In this document: positions 52,846 through 62,446 of the stretch, in pieces
How the letters are laid out: each line of letters opens with the position of its first letter
Position numbering within the stretch: position 1 is the stretch's first letter
Assembly: GCA_016720595.1 (NCBI GenBank)
Contig: JADKKI010000006.1
Location: 124,001 to 188,000, forward strand
Direction of reading: 5' to 3'
From: Myxococcales bacterium
GTDB taxonomy: Bacteria; Myxococcota_A; Polyangia; Haliangiales; Haliangiaceae
DNA length: 64,000 nucleotides
Notes under the pieces: model-generated
What the model saw: only the letters and a program-made list of their open reading frames with translations
Told to the model about the DNA's origin: nothing
The model's database searches: none
Made by a program: the position numbers and the translations under genes

Positions 52846-53229
52846 ACCCGTCGGATCGCGCTCGTCGATCCAGCTGCGTGCCGAATCGGCGAGCTGACCG
52901 AGCGCGTAGGTCCGGAGGAGCTTCCATCCGAGAGCACCGGCGCTGGCGAGGACGGTCGCACCGAGCGTGCGGTCCCCGGTCGTGTGCTGGCGTGGGTGAC
53001 CGACGAGGCCGAGCAGAGCTCCGAGCCCCACGGCGATCCCGATCGACGGCCACACGTGCTTCGTGATCTGCGCCCTGACGTCGAAGGTGTCCTTCGCTCG
53101 ATCGACGCGCCGCCCGAGCTCCTCGATGCGCGAGCTGAGGGCCCGCCGCGCGCGGGCGACGCGATCTTCCGCGTGGTCGATTGCAGAGACCGCCGGTGCG
53201 GCCTCTGGGGGTTCGGGGGCTGTCTCCAT
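52792..53229 (-). CDS. Membrane-associated coiled-coil protein of a holin/DUF883-like set
   Basis: 145 residues: acidic N-terminus, a coiled coil (ARARRALSSRIEELGRRVDRAKD), then two hydrophobic stretches (SIGIAVGLGALLGLVG and LGATVLASAGALGWKLL). It resembles DUF3618/YqjD-type proteins. Its 3' end overlaps the LPMO-like gene by 54 bp. Third gene of a leftward unit with the next two. Confidence 0.65.
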   Translation of the reverse strand: METAPEPPEAAPAVSAIDHAEDRVARARRALSSRIEELGRRVDRAKDTFDVRAQITKHVWPSIGIAVGLGALLGLVGHPRQHTTGDRTLGATVLASAGALGWKLLRTYALGQLADSARSWIDERDPTGLATTATTRDHEPERDES

Positions 53230-53241
53230 GATCGATGCCTC

Positions 53242-53565
53242 TCAGGTCGCCTTGGCGACGTCGCGTGGGTACTTGATGAACACGATGCCGCCGGTCGCCG
53301 TGAGGATCGCGAGGATCCCGAACGCGACCCACGCCGGCATGCCGAGCGAGACGAGCGCGGCCCCGAGGGCTTGCCCCAGGAACACGGTCGCCGCGATCAG
53401 GATGCCGAGCCCGATGCCGGTGATCTTCGCGATCTGGCCGACCTGCTTCGCCTCGGCCTTGAGCTTGTCGACCTCGGCGACCGCCAGCTCGCGCGCATCG
53501 TGGAGCACGCCGGTGATCAGCTCACCGGGATCCTCTTGCGCGAGTGCGTGATGGTCGGTTCGCAT
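53242..53565 (-). CDS. Phage-holin-III-like membrane protein
   Basis: 107 residues with an amphipathic N-terminus (LHDARELAVAEVDKLKAEAK) and two TM helices (GLGILIAATVFLGQALGAAL, AFGILAILTATGGIVFI). This is the layout of the DUF1469/Actinobacterial Holin-X family, often found next to DUF3618 and YqjD-like genes. Not evidence of a prophage. 12 bp upstream of the coiled-coil gene. Confidence 0.75.
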   Translation of the reverse strand: MRTDHHALAQEDPGELITGVLHDARELAVAEVDKLKAEAKQVGQIAKITGIGLGILIAATVFLGQALGAALVSLGMPAWVAFGILAILTATGGIVFIKYPRDVAKAT

Positions 53566-53572
53566 GATGCGC

Positions 53573-53797
53573 TTAGCGCCGGAGCAGCCGCATGCCGAGG
53601 TAGCCGACGCCGAAGGCGATGCCGACCGCTGCGAGCGGGTTCGCGCGGATGGTGTCGCTGGCGCGCGCGATGAGGGCGCTACCGCGGGTCATCGCAACAT
53701 CCTTGGCGTCGATCGCGCGGTGCTTCAGGGCTTCGAAGCGGCCGTCGTGATGATCGTCAGTGCTCGTATCCATCGTGGTACCGGTTTGATTGTTCAT
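53573..53797 (-). CDS. Small DUF883/ElaB-like protein
   Basis: 74 residues from ATG 53797 (ATG 53827 is also in frame). Helical body and a C-terminal TM of the ElaB/YqjD type: IRANPLAAVGIAFGVGYLGM then basic residues. Known relatives tether ribosomes or respond to stress in stationary phase. First gene of the three-gene set. Confidence 0.7.
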   Translation of the reverse strand: MNNQTGTTMDTSTDDHHDGRFEALKHRAIDAKDVAMTRGSALIARASDTIRANPLAAVGIAFGVGYLGMRLLRR

Positions 53798-53919
53798 GCT
53801 GGTTCTCCTGGGCGGAACGAGGAGCACATCGCGTGCCGCGGCCGATCCTCACCATGGGCTCACGCGGAGCACGCGCGGACGCGCTCACCGAGGCGTCAGC
53901 GCACGGTCGCGAGGTGGCT

Positions 53920-55065
53920 TCAGTGCCTGCGCTTGAAATCGATCTCGCCCGCGACCTGGTCTCGACCGGAGCGTGGCGTGATCGGACCCTTCCGGGTCGC
54001 GTTCGCGGCGTAGGGCCCGATCTCCGGGGTCCAGCGCGGCTTGCGAACGATCGGGACCATCTCGGTGACCCCGAACTCGAGGGCCTCGGGATCGACGACG
54101 ACGACCTCGTCGCTCGGCGTGCGTTGACCCGCCATCCCCACCGGGCGAACCCGGACCGGCCCCGTCTTGGTCGGGAGGTCCTCCACCATGGTCAGCTCGA
54201 ACTCCGCGTAGGCCGAGCTCTGATCGAGCAAGATCGCCCGGGTGTGCTGGCGGACCTCGATCGCACCGGGGCGGAACGCCGGATCCTTCGCGAGCATCCC
54301 GTGCACCAGCGCGCAGAGCTCGGGCGGAGCATCGCAGAGGTCCCGGAGAGGCACAGGCTCGGCCGTCAGGTGCATGCACACGACTTCGGCGAGCGTGCGG
54401 CCATCGAAGGGAGGATGACCGGCCAGCGCCTCGTACGCGATCACGCCGAGCGAGTAGATGTCGCAGCCGGCGGTGATGTTCTTCCCCGTGGCTTGCTCGG
54501 GGGACATGTAGATCGGCGTCCCCGGGGTCAGACCGTCGACGGTGAGGCGACCGAGGGGACCGAGCCGCGCCACACCCCAGTCGATCAGCCGCAGCGGAAA
54601 GTTCGGATCGCCGGGCGTGAGCAGCAGGTTATCCGGCTTGAGGTCGCGATGGACGATGCCTCGCACGTGCACCGCGGCGAGGACGTCCGAGATCTCGGAG
54701 AGCAGCTTCGCGACCTCCACACCCGGCATCTTCGGTGCGAAGTAGAGGCGGTTCGCGAGCGTCTCGCCATCAACGAGCTCCATCGCGATCCACGGGCGCC
54801 CGTCGTCGAGCACCTGGCACTCGAACACCCGCACGAGGCCACCGTGGCGCACGTCCTCGAGGATCGCGGCCTCCTGCACCATGCGAGCACCCATGCCGGC
54901 CTGCCGGCGCAGCTCGGGATGCATGACCTTGATCGCCGCGCGGCGCGGCAACACGGTGTGGATCGCCTCGTAGACGGTGCCCATGCCGCCACGCCCGATC
55001 TCCTTGATCACCCGGTATGACCCGACGACGACGTCGGGACCGAGCTCGACCAGCGATTCAGACAT
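53920..55065 (-). CDS. Ser/Thr protein kinase with a DWG motif
   Basis: 381 residues from ATG 55065. Gly loop EIGRGGMGTVY (22-32), Lys46, HRDLKPDN (139-146), then IDWGVAR (161-167): the DFG Phe is replaced by Trp. Activation segment ends GTPIYMSPEQ. The C-terminal about 90 residues are a non-catalytic extension without TM helix. Divergent from a second DWG kinase about 105 bp away. Confidence 0.88.
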   Translation of the reverse strand: MSESLVELGPDVVVGSYRVIKEIGRGGMGTVYEAIHTVLPRRAAIKVMHPELRRQAGMGARMVQEAAILEDVRHGGLVRVFECQVLDDGRPWIAMELVDGETLANRLYFAPKMPGVEVAKLLSEISDVLAAVHVRGIVHRDLKPDNLLLTPGDPNFPLRLIDWGVARLGPLGRLTVDGLTPGTPIYMSPEQATGKNITAGCDIYSLGVIAYEALAGHPPFDGRTLAEVVCMHLTAEPVPLRDLCDAPPELCALVHGMLAKDPAFRPGAIEVRQHTRAILLDQSSAYAEFELTMVEDLPTKTGPVRVRPVGMAGQRTPSDEVVVVDPEALEFGVTEMVPIVRKPRWTPEIGPYAANATRKGPITPRSGRDQVAGEIDFKRRH

Positions 55066-55171
55066 GGGCGGGACTCGTGCACGTTCCTTGCCGTCCGTGA
55101 GCTGTGGCAGGAGCGCACGGCGTGGACGTCCTGCATCCGGTCGTGGGCACTGGCACACGGTGTGCTCCTCG
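55066..55171. promoter_or_regulatory. Shared promoter region between two divergent DWG kinases
   Basis: About 105 bp serve both start sites. No clear -10/-35 or sigma-54 motif. The close divergence suggests joint control. Confidence 0.4.
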
Positions 55172-56185
55172 ATGGGCTTGCGCATGGGCCAGTTCACCGT
55201 CACCTCCGCCCCAGATGCGCTCGAACACGGCACGTTGCCGGAAGGCACGATGATCAGCGCGTATCGCCTCGGGACCGTGGCGGGCGTGGGCGGGATGGGG
55301 TGGGTCTATCGGGCCAGCCACACGCTCAGCGGGCGCACGGTGGCCCTGAAGGTGATGCGTGAGGAGCAGCTGGCCCAGGAGCGCGCCATCGATCGGATGA
55401 TGCGCGAGGCGTCGATCCTCGCCTCGGTCTCGCATCCGGGCATCCCGAGGTTCTTCGAGTGCGGCCTTCTCGAGGACCGCCGCCCGTGGATCGCGATGGA
55501 GCTGATCGAGGGCGTCCCGCTCGCGGACCGGATGCACCGCGGCCTGGTGGATGCCGCCGTCGTCATGGAGCTCGTCGACGATGTGGCGGGAGTGCTCGCC
55601 GCGGCGCACGATCGCGGCGTCACGCACCGGGATCTCAAGCCCGACAACATCTTCCTGACCGCCGGCGATGCCGCGTGTGGTGTGCGGATCATCGACTGGG
55701 GGATCGCGCATCACTACGCAGGGGCACGCTTCACGAACATGAACGAGGCGATCGGAACGCCGACCTACATGGCCCCCGAGCAAGCGCGTGGTGGCCCCAC
55801 CAACGGACACTGCGATGTCTACGGGCTCGGTGTCGTCGCGTATCAGGCGCTCACGGGGAGGCCACCGTTCGTCGGCGCGACCTCGGTGGAGATCCTGGTC
55901 CAGCACCTCAATCGCCCGGTGCCGGCGCTGGCGCCGCGCTGCCCGGATGCGCCGTACGGCCTGGTCGAGCTCGTGGAGCACATGCTCGCCAAGAACTTCG
56001 AAGAGCGCCCGTCGGCGACCGAGGTACAACGCGCGCTGGCGAAGCTTCGGGTCTCGACCTCGGCGCGGATGTCGGCGCACTATCCGATCGAGTGTGACGA
56101 CGGCGTGCCGCTCACGATGCAGGGCGATCACGCGGCGACCACGGCCGTGATGCGGTCTCCCCGCGCGGCCGCGCTCGACGATTAA
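55172..56185 (+). CDS. Ser/Thr protein kinase with a DWG motif
   Basis: 337 residues from ATG 55172 (ATG 55184 also possible). Gly loop VAGVGGMGWVY (36-46), Lys60, HRDLKPDN (152-159), IIDWGIAHHY (DWG at 175-177), APEQ. It is closely related to the divergent kinase (shared FECGLL/FECQVL and EDRRPWIAMEL/DDGRPWIAMEL segments), so the pair arose by duplication. The 3' end overlaps the sensor-kinase stop by 4 bp. Confidence 0.88.
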   Translation: MGLRMGQFTVTSAPDALEHGTLPEGTMISAYRLGTVAGVGGMGWVYRASHTLSGRTVALKVMREEQLAQERAIDRMMREASILASVSHPGIPRFFECGLLEDRRPWIAMELIEGVPLADRMHRGLVDAAVVMELVDDVAGVLAAAHDRGVTHRDLKPDNIFLTAGDAACGVRIIDWGIAHHYAGARFTNMNEAIGTPTYMAPEQARGGPTNGHCDVYGLGVVAYQALTGRPPFVGATSVEILVQHLNRPVPALAPRCPDAPYGLVELVEHMLAKNFEERPSATEVQRALAKLRVSTSARMSAHYPIECDDGVPLTMQGDHAATTAVMRSPRAAALDD

Positions 56186-57270
56186 CAGCGCTGGACGAGC
56201 GGCAGCGTGAACGAGAACTCGGTACCTTCACCCGGCCGGCTGGCGACGGCGACCGTGCTGCCGTGGGCCTCGATGATGCCCTTCGCGATCGCCAGTCCGA
56301 GGCCGGCGCCGGCCTTCTTCGTGCGGCCGTGCCAGTAGCGGTCGAACACGTGCGGGAGCTCGGCTTCGGCGATCCCTGGCCCGCGATCGCGGACGGCGAT
56401 CATGGCCTCGCGGTCCCGGCGCGTGACCACCAGCTCGATCGGTGCTCCGCGCGCGTGCTTGAGCCCGTTGCCGATCAGGTTGTTGAGCACCTGGAGCACG
56501 CGGTGGCGATCCGCGGACACGATCGTGGCCTCCGTTGGGAGGTGCAGCGTGATCTGGCCGCCGGTCTCCTTGGCGAGCAGCTCGTGATCGGCGGCAGCTT
56601 GCCGTACCAGTGACGCCGCATCGACGGAGCCGCGGTCGAGCGTGAGCGCACCGTTCTCGATGATGCTCGCCTCGAGCAGATCGGAGATCAGGCGCTCCGC
56701 GCGCTGCGAGGCTCGCTCGATCGCCCCCACATAGCGCAGGGCCTCCCCCGAGGACTCCTCGCGCATCGCCTCGCAGGCGAGGCTGATCGCGTGCAGCGGA
56801 CCGCGGAGGTCATGCGAGACGATCGCGAGGACATCGTCCCGGCGCTGGGTGGCGTGGGTCGCGGCCACGAGGGCACGCGCGGACTCCGCCTCTGCGCGGC
56901 CGATCCGGATCGCGAACCGGAGCCGGCGGGCGAGGCGGCGCGGGGAGAGGTCGCCCTTGGGGAAGAAGTCCGTGACCCCCGCCTCGACGGCTTCCTGAAG
57001 GAGATCTTCGTTGTGCTCGTCGGTGACGAACACGATCGGCGTCAGGTTGCCGTCAGCCCGGAGCTGGCGAACGAACTCCAGCCCGCTGACGCCAGGAAGA
57101 TCGTGGTCGAACAGCAGGCAATCGAACGGCCGCGCGGCCATCGCCGCGAGCGCCTCATCCGCCGTCGTCGCCTCCGTGAGCTCGACCGGAAGCGTGCTGT
57201 CGTCGATCGCGCGCCGGATCGCCAGGCGATCGACGACGTCATCATCGACCATCAAGATCCGGAGCGTCAT
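56182..57270 (-). CDS. Receiver-sensor histidine kinase
   Basis: 362 residues from ATG 57270. An N-terminal receiver with phospho-acceptor Asp55 (LLFDHDLPG) and Lys in FFPKGD. A helix leads to the H-box IVSHDLRGPLH (His153), then the ATPase domain: N-box LNNLIGNGLKH, G1 VRDRGPGIA and G2 AGLGLAIAKGI. No membrane segment, so it senses inside the cell. Begins 7 bp after the sigma-54 regulator gene ends and is presumably its partner, giving a phosphorelay in which the kinase also receives a signal. Confidence 0.9.
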   Translation of the reverse strand: MTLRILMVDDDVVDRLAIRRAIDDSTLPVELTEATTADEALAAMAARPFDCLLFDHDLPGVSGLEFVRQLRADGNLTPIVFVTDEHNEDLLQEAVEAGVTDFFPKGDLSPRRLARRLRFAIRIGRAEAESARALVAATHATQRRDDVLAIVSHDLRGPLHAISLACEAMREESSGEALRYVGAIERASQRAERLISDLLEASIIENGALTLDRGSVDAASLVRQAAADHELLAKETGGQITLHLPTEATIVSADRHRVLQVLNNLIGNGLKHARGAPIELVVTRRDREAMIAVRDRGPGIAEAELPHVFDRYWHGRTKKAGAGLGLAIAKGIIEAHGSTVAVASRPGEGTEFSFTLPLVQRC

Positions 57271-57277
57271 GCGGTGA

Positions 57278-58798
<1,521 letters not shown>

Positions 58799-58992
58799 GG
58801 TGGCTCGGTCCTTTCTTCCGCCAATGAGTCCAAGCGCTTAGGCCTGATCACACCGCGGAACGGAGGAGCTAGATGCCAGGGACGTGCCGGGTCTTCGGAG
58901 GGCTCCGATGACACAGATCCAGGCATGTACATGATCGCCACTGTGCGCCTGCGCCCGGTGAGTCACAGCGCCCCCTCAGCTGGGCGGTGCGG
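58799..58992. other. Intergenic region upstream of the two-component operon
   Basis: About 190 bp that must contain the operon promoter (leftward). I see no TGGCAC-N5-TTGC sigma-54 element and no other recognisable site. Confidence 0.5.
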
Positions 58993-59325
58993 TCACGTGC
59001 TGTACGGTATCACCACGATCCGATCCACGAGGTCCCCGACCGCCTCGATGGCGCGCACTGCGCCCTCGAGCTGAGGGAGGACCTGGACGTCGGCGACTCG
59101 ACCGGCGAGCGTGACCTTGGTGCCGTCGATCTCGACGGTGATCCCCGAGACCTCCACACCGGTGCCGCGCAGCGCCTCGAACACCCGCGCGTACAGGGCG
59201 GCCTCCTCGGCAGGCCGGGTGTGCGTCCCGTCGAGCGCCGCCAGCTCCTGATCGTGCGTCGGGCGGAAGCCACTATCGGGCTCGGGGACGGTGCTCCGGA
59301 TGATGTCGTCGTAGCTCTTCGGCAT
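58993..59325 (-). CDS. BON-domain protein
   Basis: 110 residues from ATG 59325 (a further in-frame ATG at 59376 would add a basic stretch). The C-terminal about 65 residues fit a BON domain: VEVSGITVEIDGTKVTLAGRV, LEGAVRAIEAVGDLVDRIVVI. BON proteins bind phospholipids or link to the envelope. No signal peptide. Next to the two-component operon but separated by a promoter-sized gap. Confidence 0.78.
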   Translation of the reverse strand: MPKSYDDIIRSTVPEPDSGFRPTHDQELAALDGTHTRPAEEAALYARVFEALRGTGVEVSGITVEIDGTKVTLAGRVADVQVLPQLEGAVRAIEAVGDLVDRIVVIPYST

Positions 59326-59439
59326 TCGCGAAACAGGTGCAGCGCGAGTGCCAGCGACACGTCGGCGCGTGCGCAAGGCGTGCGCGCGACATCGCGCGGT
59401 GTGTCGACGCCGCGCACCTGTTCACGCGCAGGTAGCCAT

Positions 59440-59630
59440 TCGCCGTCGCCCAAGCTCGCGAAACGCTCTGTCTGGAGCCGATCTCGAGGTTGGTCTCGAG
59501 GATGCAATGAGTCTGAACACGTTTCTGTCGGACCTCTGGCGCTCCACCCGCTCCAGAGGCCGGTACATGACCCCCGCTTCTTGCGGGTCCCGCCGGCGGC
59601 CTCCCCCAGGTTCGCCGGCGGTTTTTTTTT
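59440..59630 (+). ncRNA. Candidate structured small RNA ending in a strong terminator
   Basis: Downstream of about 59440 there are four consecutive hairpins: CTCGAG-GTTGGT-CTCGAG (about 59481-59498), CCTCTGG...CCAGAGG (about 59534-59560), GACCC..GCTTCTTGC..GGGTC (about 59570-59589) and the terminator stem. No convincing ORF is shared with the stems. No family (6S, SRP, RNase P, tmRNA) matches. A transcription start cannot be placed. Confidence 0.35.
59590..59630 (+). terminator. Rho-independent terminator
   Basis: CCGCCGGCG (59590-59598) and CGCCGGCGG (59613-59621) form a perfect 9-bp GC stem with a 14-nt loop, followed by nine T (59622-59630). It points rightward and lies at the stop of the convergent membrane-protein gene. 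It has no annotated gene before it on this strand, which is the main reason to suspect a small RNA. Confidence 0.85.
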
Positions 59631-61414
59631 CACTTCGCCGGCGCCGGCGGATGAACGGCGGCGAGGAGCTCGTGGGTGGCGGCGACAGCGCCGGGGCCGA
59701 GTGCGGCGATCGCGGGATCGTCGGGGGTGCGCTTGCCAGCGAGCAGCTCGCGCCACAAGCCGTGCAGGTGGCGAGAGGGCGGTGACTCGACGAGTGGTTG
59801 CTCGATCCCGGCGACCCACGCGAGATCGTCGCCGAACAGCTCGAGCCTCCACGTGCCGGTGTCCGGATCGTCGAGCCGAGGCAGGAACCCGAACAGCGCG
59901 GGGCGCTCGCGGGTGGGTGAGGTGGTGGCGAGCATCGCGAGCTCGGCCGCACCGAACCGCGAGGTCAGCCCGACGGCACGCGCGGCCGCATCCAGCCGGC
60001 CGTTCCCCGCCTCGTAGCGTGCACGCGAGATCGCGAGCGCGATCGCCTGACGCTCGCCGATCGCCGACGCATAGGTCGCGGGCGGCGGCGGTGGGTCCAC
60101 GGGATCCACGTGATCCCCGCGCAGCTCGAACCCGCGCCCGCGGGCGAGCGAGAACGCCGGATCGAGCCGGCCGAACGCGGGGACATCAGCGATCGCGAGC
60201 TGCTTGCCCCGGAGCGCATCGGCGACCACCACATCGGCCTCGGACGGTGCGAGCGGCCGGGCGAGCGAGAGATCGGGGCGGACGCCCGCGATCGCCTGTG
60301 CATAGGTGATCGCGGACCACACGGTGCCGCTCGTCGCGACGATCACGCCGGGGCCCGAGGGCAGCTCGCCGATCACGTCGGTGGCGAGGCGAGCCGGTGC
60401 GGCGCCGGGATCATCGAGCTGCAGCGTGGCGCCCGTGACGAGTGCGGCTCCGATCAGCGGGATCCCGGCGATCGCGACGATCAAGGTTCGACGCTCTCCA
60501 GGGACGATCCGGGCGATCGCGCTGGGGACGATCGCGCAGCCGATGGCGAACATCGCGAGGAGCGGGGCGGGGGATGGATCGACGACGACCGCGTGGGTGC
60601 CGACGATCGCGATCATCGCCGCCAGCCAGCGCGCGCGGGCCAGGCCGGTCGCCGCGCCGAACGCCGCACCGACGAGACCCGTGCCGATCACCACCGCGGC
60701 GGCGCCACGACCGGAGGTCGCGACCATCGCGCCGAGGCTCGGCTCGAGCCGGGGCAGGGACCCGAGCGCACCGAGCCACCACACGACGAGCGCCACGCCG
60801 ATCGCCCCCGCGCCGATCGCGAGGTGGTCCTTGCGGGCACCCGTGCGTGCGAGCCAGCCGACGACGCCGATCGCGATCGCGAGACCGAGCCAGGGAGCGC
60901 TGCCGATCACGACGGCGGCTCCGACGAAGGCGATCGCGAGCGTGCGCGCCGAAGCATCTCGGGCGTGGGTCGCGGCGGCCGCGAACGCCCAGGTGCACCC
61001 AGCGGCGGCGAGGAGGGCCGGCGTGGCAACACCCGCGGCGTCGCGAAACGGCGGAGCCAGGAGCAGCAGACCGGCGCCGATCGCACCTGCCAGGGGATCT
61101 CGCGGCAGGATCGCGCGCGCCGCCGCGACCACCCCCGCGAGGGTCACCGCACCGAGCACCGCGCCCAGGATCCCGAGGCGAAACCCGGGCTCCCCGAACG
61201 GGAGCTGGGCGGCGAGGTCGGCGAGCAGCCCGTAGAGCGGCGCTGTGGCGGTCCGCTCGAGGTGCGCACCGAGGATGGCGTGGCCCGAGGCGAGATCCCA
61301 GCCCGGGCCACCACCGGCCCCGACGAGGAGCACGACGAGCGCGCCCGCGAACACGGCGAGCTCGAGCCAGGCGGGCTTACGAGCCTCAAGCTCCATGGGC
61401 CACGAGGCTGCCAC
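59630..61414 (-). CDS. Polytopic membrane protein, possibly glycosyltransferase-like (DUF2723-type)
   Basis: 594 residues (ATG 61414; ATG 61396 also possible). About 10-12 TM helices occupy residues 18-320; the rest is soluble. The N-terminal pattern DLASGHAILGAHL, PLYGLLADLAAQLPFGEPGFRL, LGAVTLAG resembles DUF2723 proteins (related to protein O-mannosyltransferases), but the catalytic acidic motif is not clear. Divergent from the next gene by 34 bp. Confidence 0.6.
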   Translation of the reverse strand: MAASWPMELEARKPAWLELAVFAGALVVLLVGAGGGPGWDLASGHAILGAHLERTATAPLYGLLADLAAQLPFGEPGFRLGILGAVLGAVTLAGVVAAARAILPRDPLAGAIGAGLLLLAPPFRDAAGVATPALLAAAGCTWAFAAAATHARDASARTLAIAFVGAAVVIGSAPWLGLAIAIGVVGWLARTGARKDHLAIGAGAIGVALVVWWLGALGSLPRLEPSLGAMVATSGRGAAAVVIGTGLVGAAFGAATGLARARWLAAMIAIVGTHAVVVDPSPAPLLAMFAIGCAIVPSAIARIVPGERRTLIVAIAGIPLIGAALVTGATLQLDDPGAAPARLATDVIGELPSGPGVIVATSGTVWSAITYAQAIAGVRPDLSLARPLAPSEADVVVADALRGKQLAIADVPAFGRLDPAFSLARGRGFELRGDHVDPVDPPPPPATYASAIGERQAIALAISRARYEAGNGRLDAAARAVGLTSRFGAAELAMLATTSPTRERPALFGFLPRLDDPDTGTWRLELFGDDLAWVAGIEQPLVESPPSRHLHGLWRELLAGKRTPDDPAIAALGPGAVAATHELLAAVHPPAPAK

Positions 61415-61448
61415 AGTCCCGCCGACCGCGTTATGATTCCACCGGTCG

Positions 61449-62393
61449 ATGGCGCAGATCCGGTTTGTCGATGTCTGGCTGCGGGCACCCGGTGCGCCGC
61501 CCAGCCACTACCGGTCGGTCATGGTGATCACCGAGAAGTGGGCGGAGCAGCGTGTGCTGATGCGTGCGTATGCCGAGAGCCGCGACCAGACCCGGCCCAC
61601 GATCACCCTGTACGGGATCGAGCTCGCGATCGGGCCTGCGGGCGTCGACGTCAACGGGGCGTGGGGCATCCACGTCGGTGAGCAGGGCGACGGTGCGGCG
61701 CAGCAGGTCAAGGGTCAGCTCGAGGATGCCGCCCGGCGCCTCGCGGGGAGCAAGGGCAACCCGCCACGTCTCGCCGACGAGGAATCCACGTTCGAGCGCG
61801 AGCCCACCGCGAACTGGGGCCCAGGGGCGCCGCGGGTGCTGCCCAAGCGGGTCGATGGTGGGCTGCCACAGGTCGATTTCGTGCAGCAGCCGTCCGCCGC
61901 CCGGATCCCCCAGCAGCAGCCGGTGACCTATGTCCCCCAGCACCAGATCGCGGCGCACCATGTTCCGGCGCCCGCACCGAGTGCCGCGCCCTCGAACCCC
62001 GAGCTCAGGAAGACCCCGATGCCCCGCCAGCGCACGGGGAAGACGCGGCCTCCGCCGATGCTCGATCGCACCGCGCTGGGGTACCAGTCGGGTTCCGGCG
62101 CTCAGTCCGCGGTGGTCCGGCTCGGCCTGGCGCCCCACGTGTCGTCGCGGCTCGGCTGGCTGGTCGATCGGGTGGTCCCGCAGGACTTCCAGATCGACTC
62201 CCGCGAGCGCAAGGTGCTCAATGCACTCGGCGATCACGAGCTGACGGCCAAGGCGATCGGGCAGATGCTCGATGTGACCGATGCCATGACCTTCATGGAG
62301 GACCTCACCCGCAAGCTCGAAGGGTATGGCCTCGATCTCGTCGAACCGGGGAACCCTCACGGCGGCGAACCGACGTACCGGCTAAGGCGCTGA
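61449..62393 (+). CDS. Hypothetical protein
   Basis: 314 residues, soluble. A beta-rich N-terminal domain (IRFVDVWLRAPGAPP, ITLYGIELAIGPAGVDVNG), a long disordered Gln/Pro-rich middle and a C-terminal helical domain (ERKVLNALGDHELTAKAIGQML) that looks like a small winged helix. It may bind DNA, but this is inference. Followed after about 50 bp by trigger factor. Confidence 0.55.
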   Translation: MAQIRFVDVWLRAPGAPPSHYRSVMVITEKWAEQRVLMRAYAESRDQTRPTITLYGIELAIGPAGVDVNGAWGIHVGEQGDGAAQQVKGQLEDAARRLAGSKGNPPRLADEESTFEREPTANWGPGAPRVLPKRVDGGLPQVDFVQQPSAARIPQQQPVTYVPQHQIAAHHVPAPAPSAAPSNPELRKTPMPRQRTGKTRPPPMLDRTALGYQSGSGAQSAVVRLGLAPHVSSRLGWLVDRVVPQDFQIDSRERKVLNALGDHELTAKAIGQMLDVTDAMTFMEDLTRKLEGYGLDLVEPGNPHGGEPTYRLRR

Positions 62394-62446
62394 CACCTAG
62401 CGCTGGCCTGTGGTAACCACTCGTGCTCCGTAGCCCGAGGAAGACC

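Noticed and set aside
53242..53565. Prophage lysis gene (holin-like)
   Set aside because: The protein belongs to a chromosomal family found with DUF883/DUF3618-type genes; no other phage genes are nearby.
58799..58992. Sigma-54 promoter ahead of the NtrC-type operon
   Set aside because: No TGGCAC-N5-TTGC-like sequence with correct spacing is present on the leftward strand.
59560..59630. tRNA or tmRNA 3' end (a GGTTCG sequence before the terminator)
   Set aside because: No acceptor stem, no CCA and no T-loop pairing; the G and C form the terminator stem instead.
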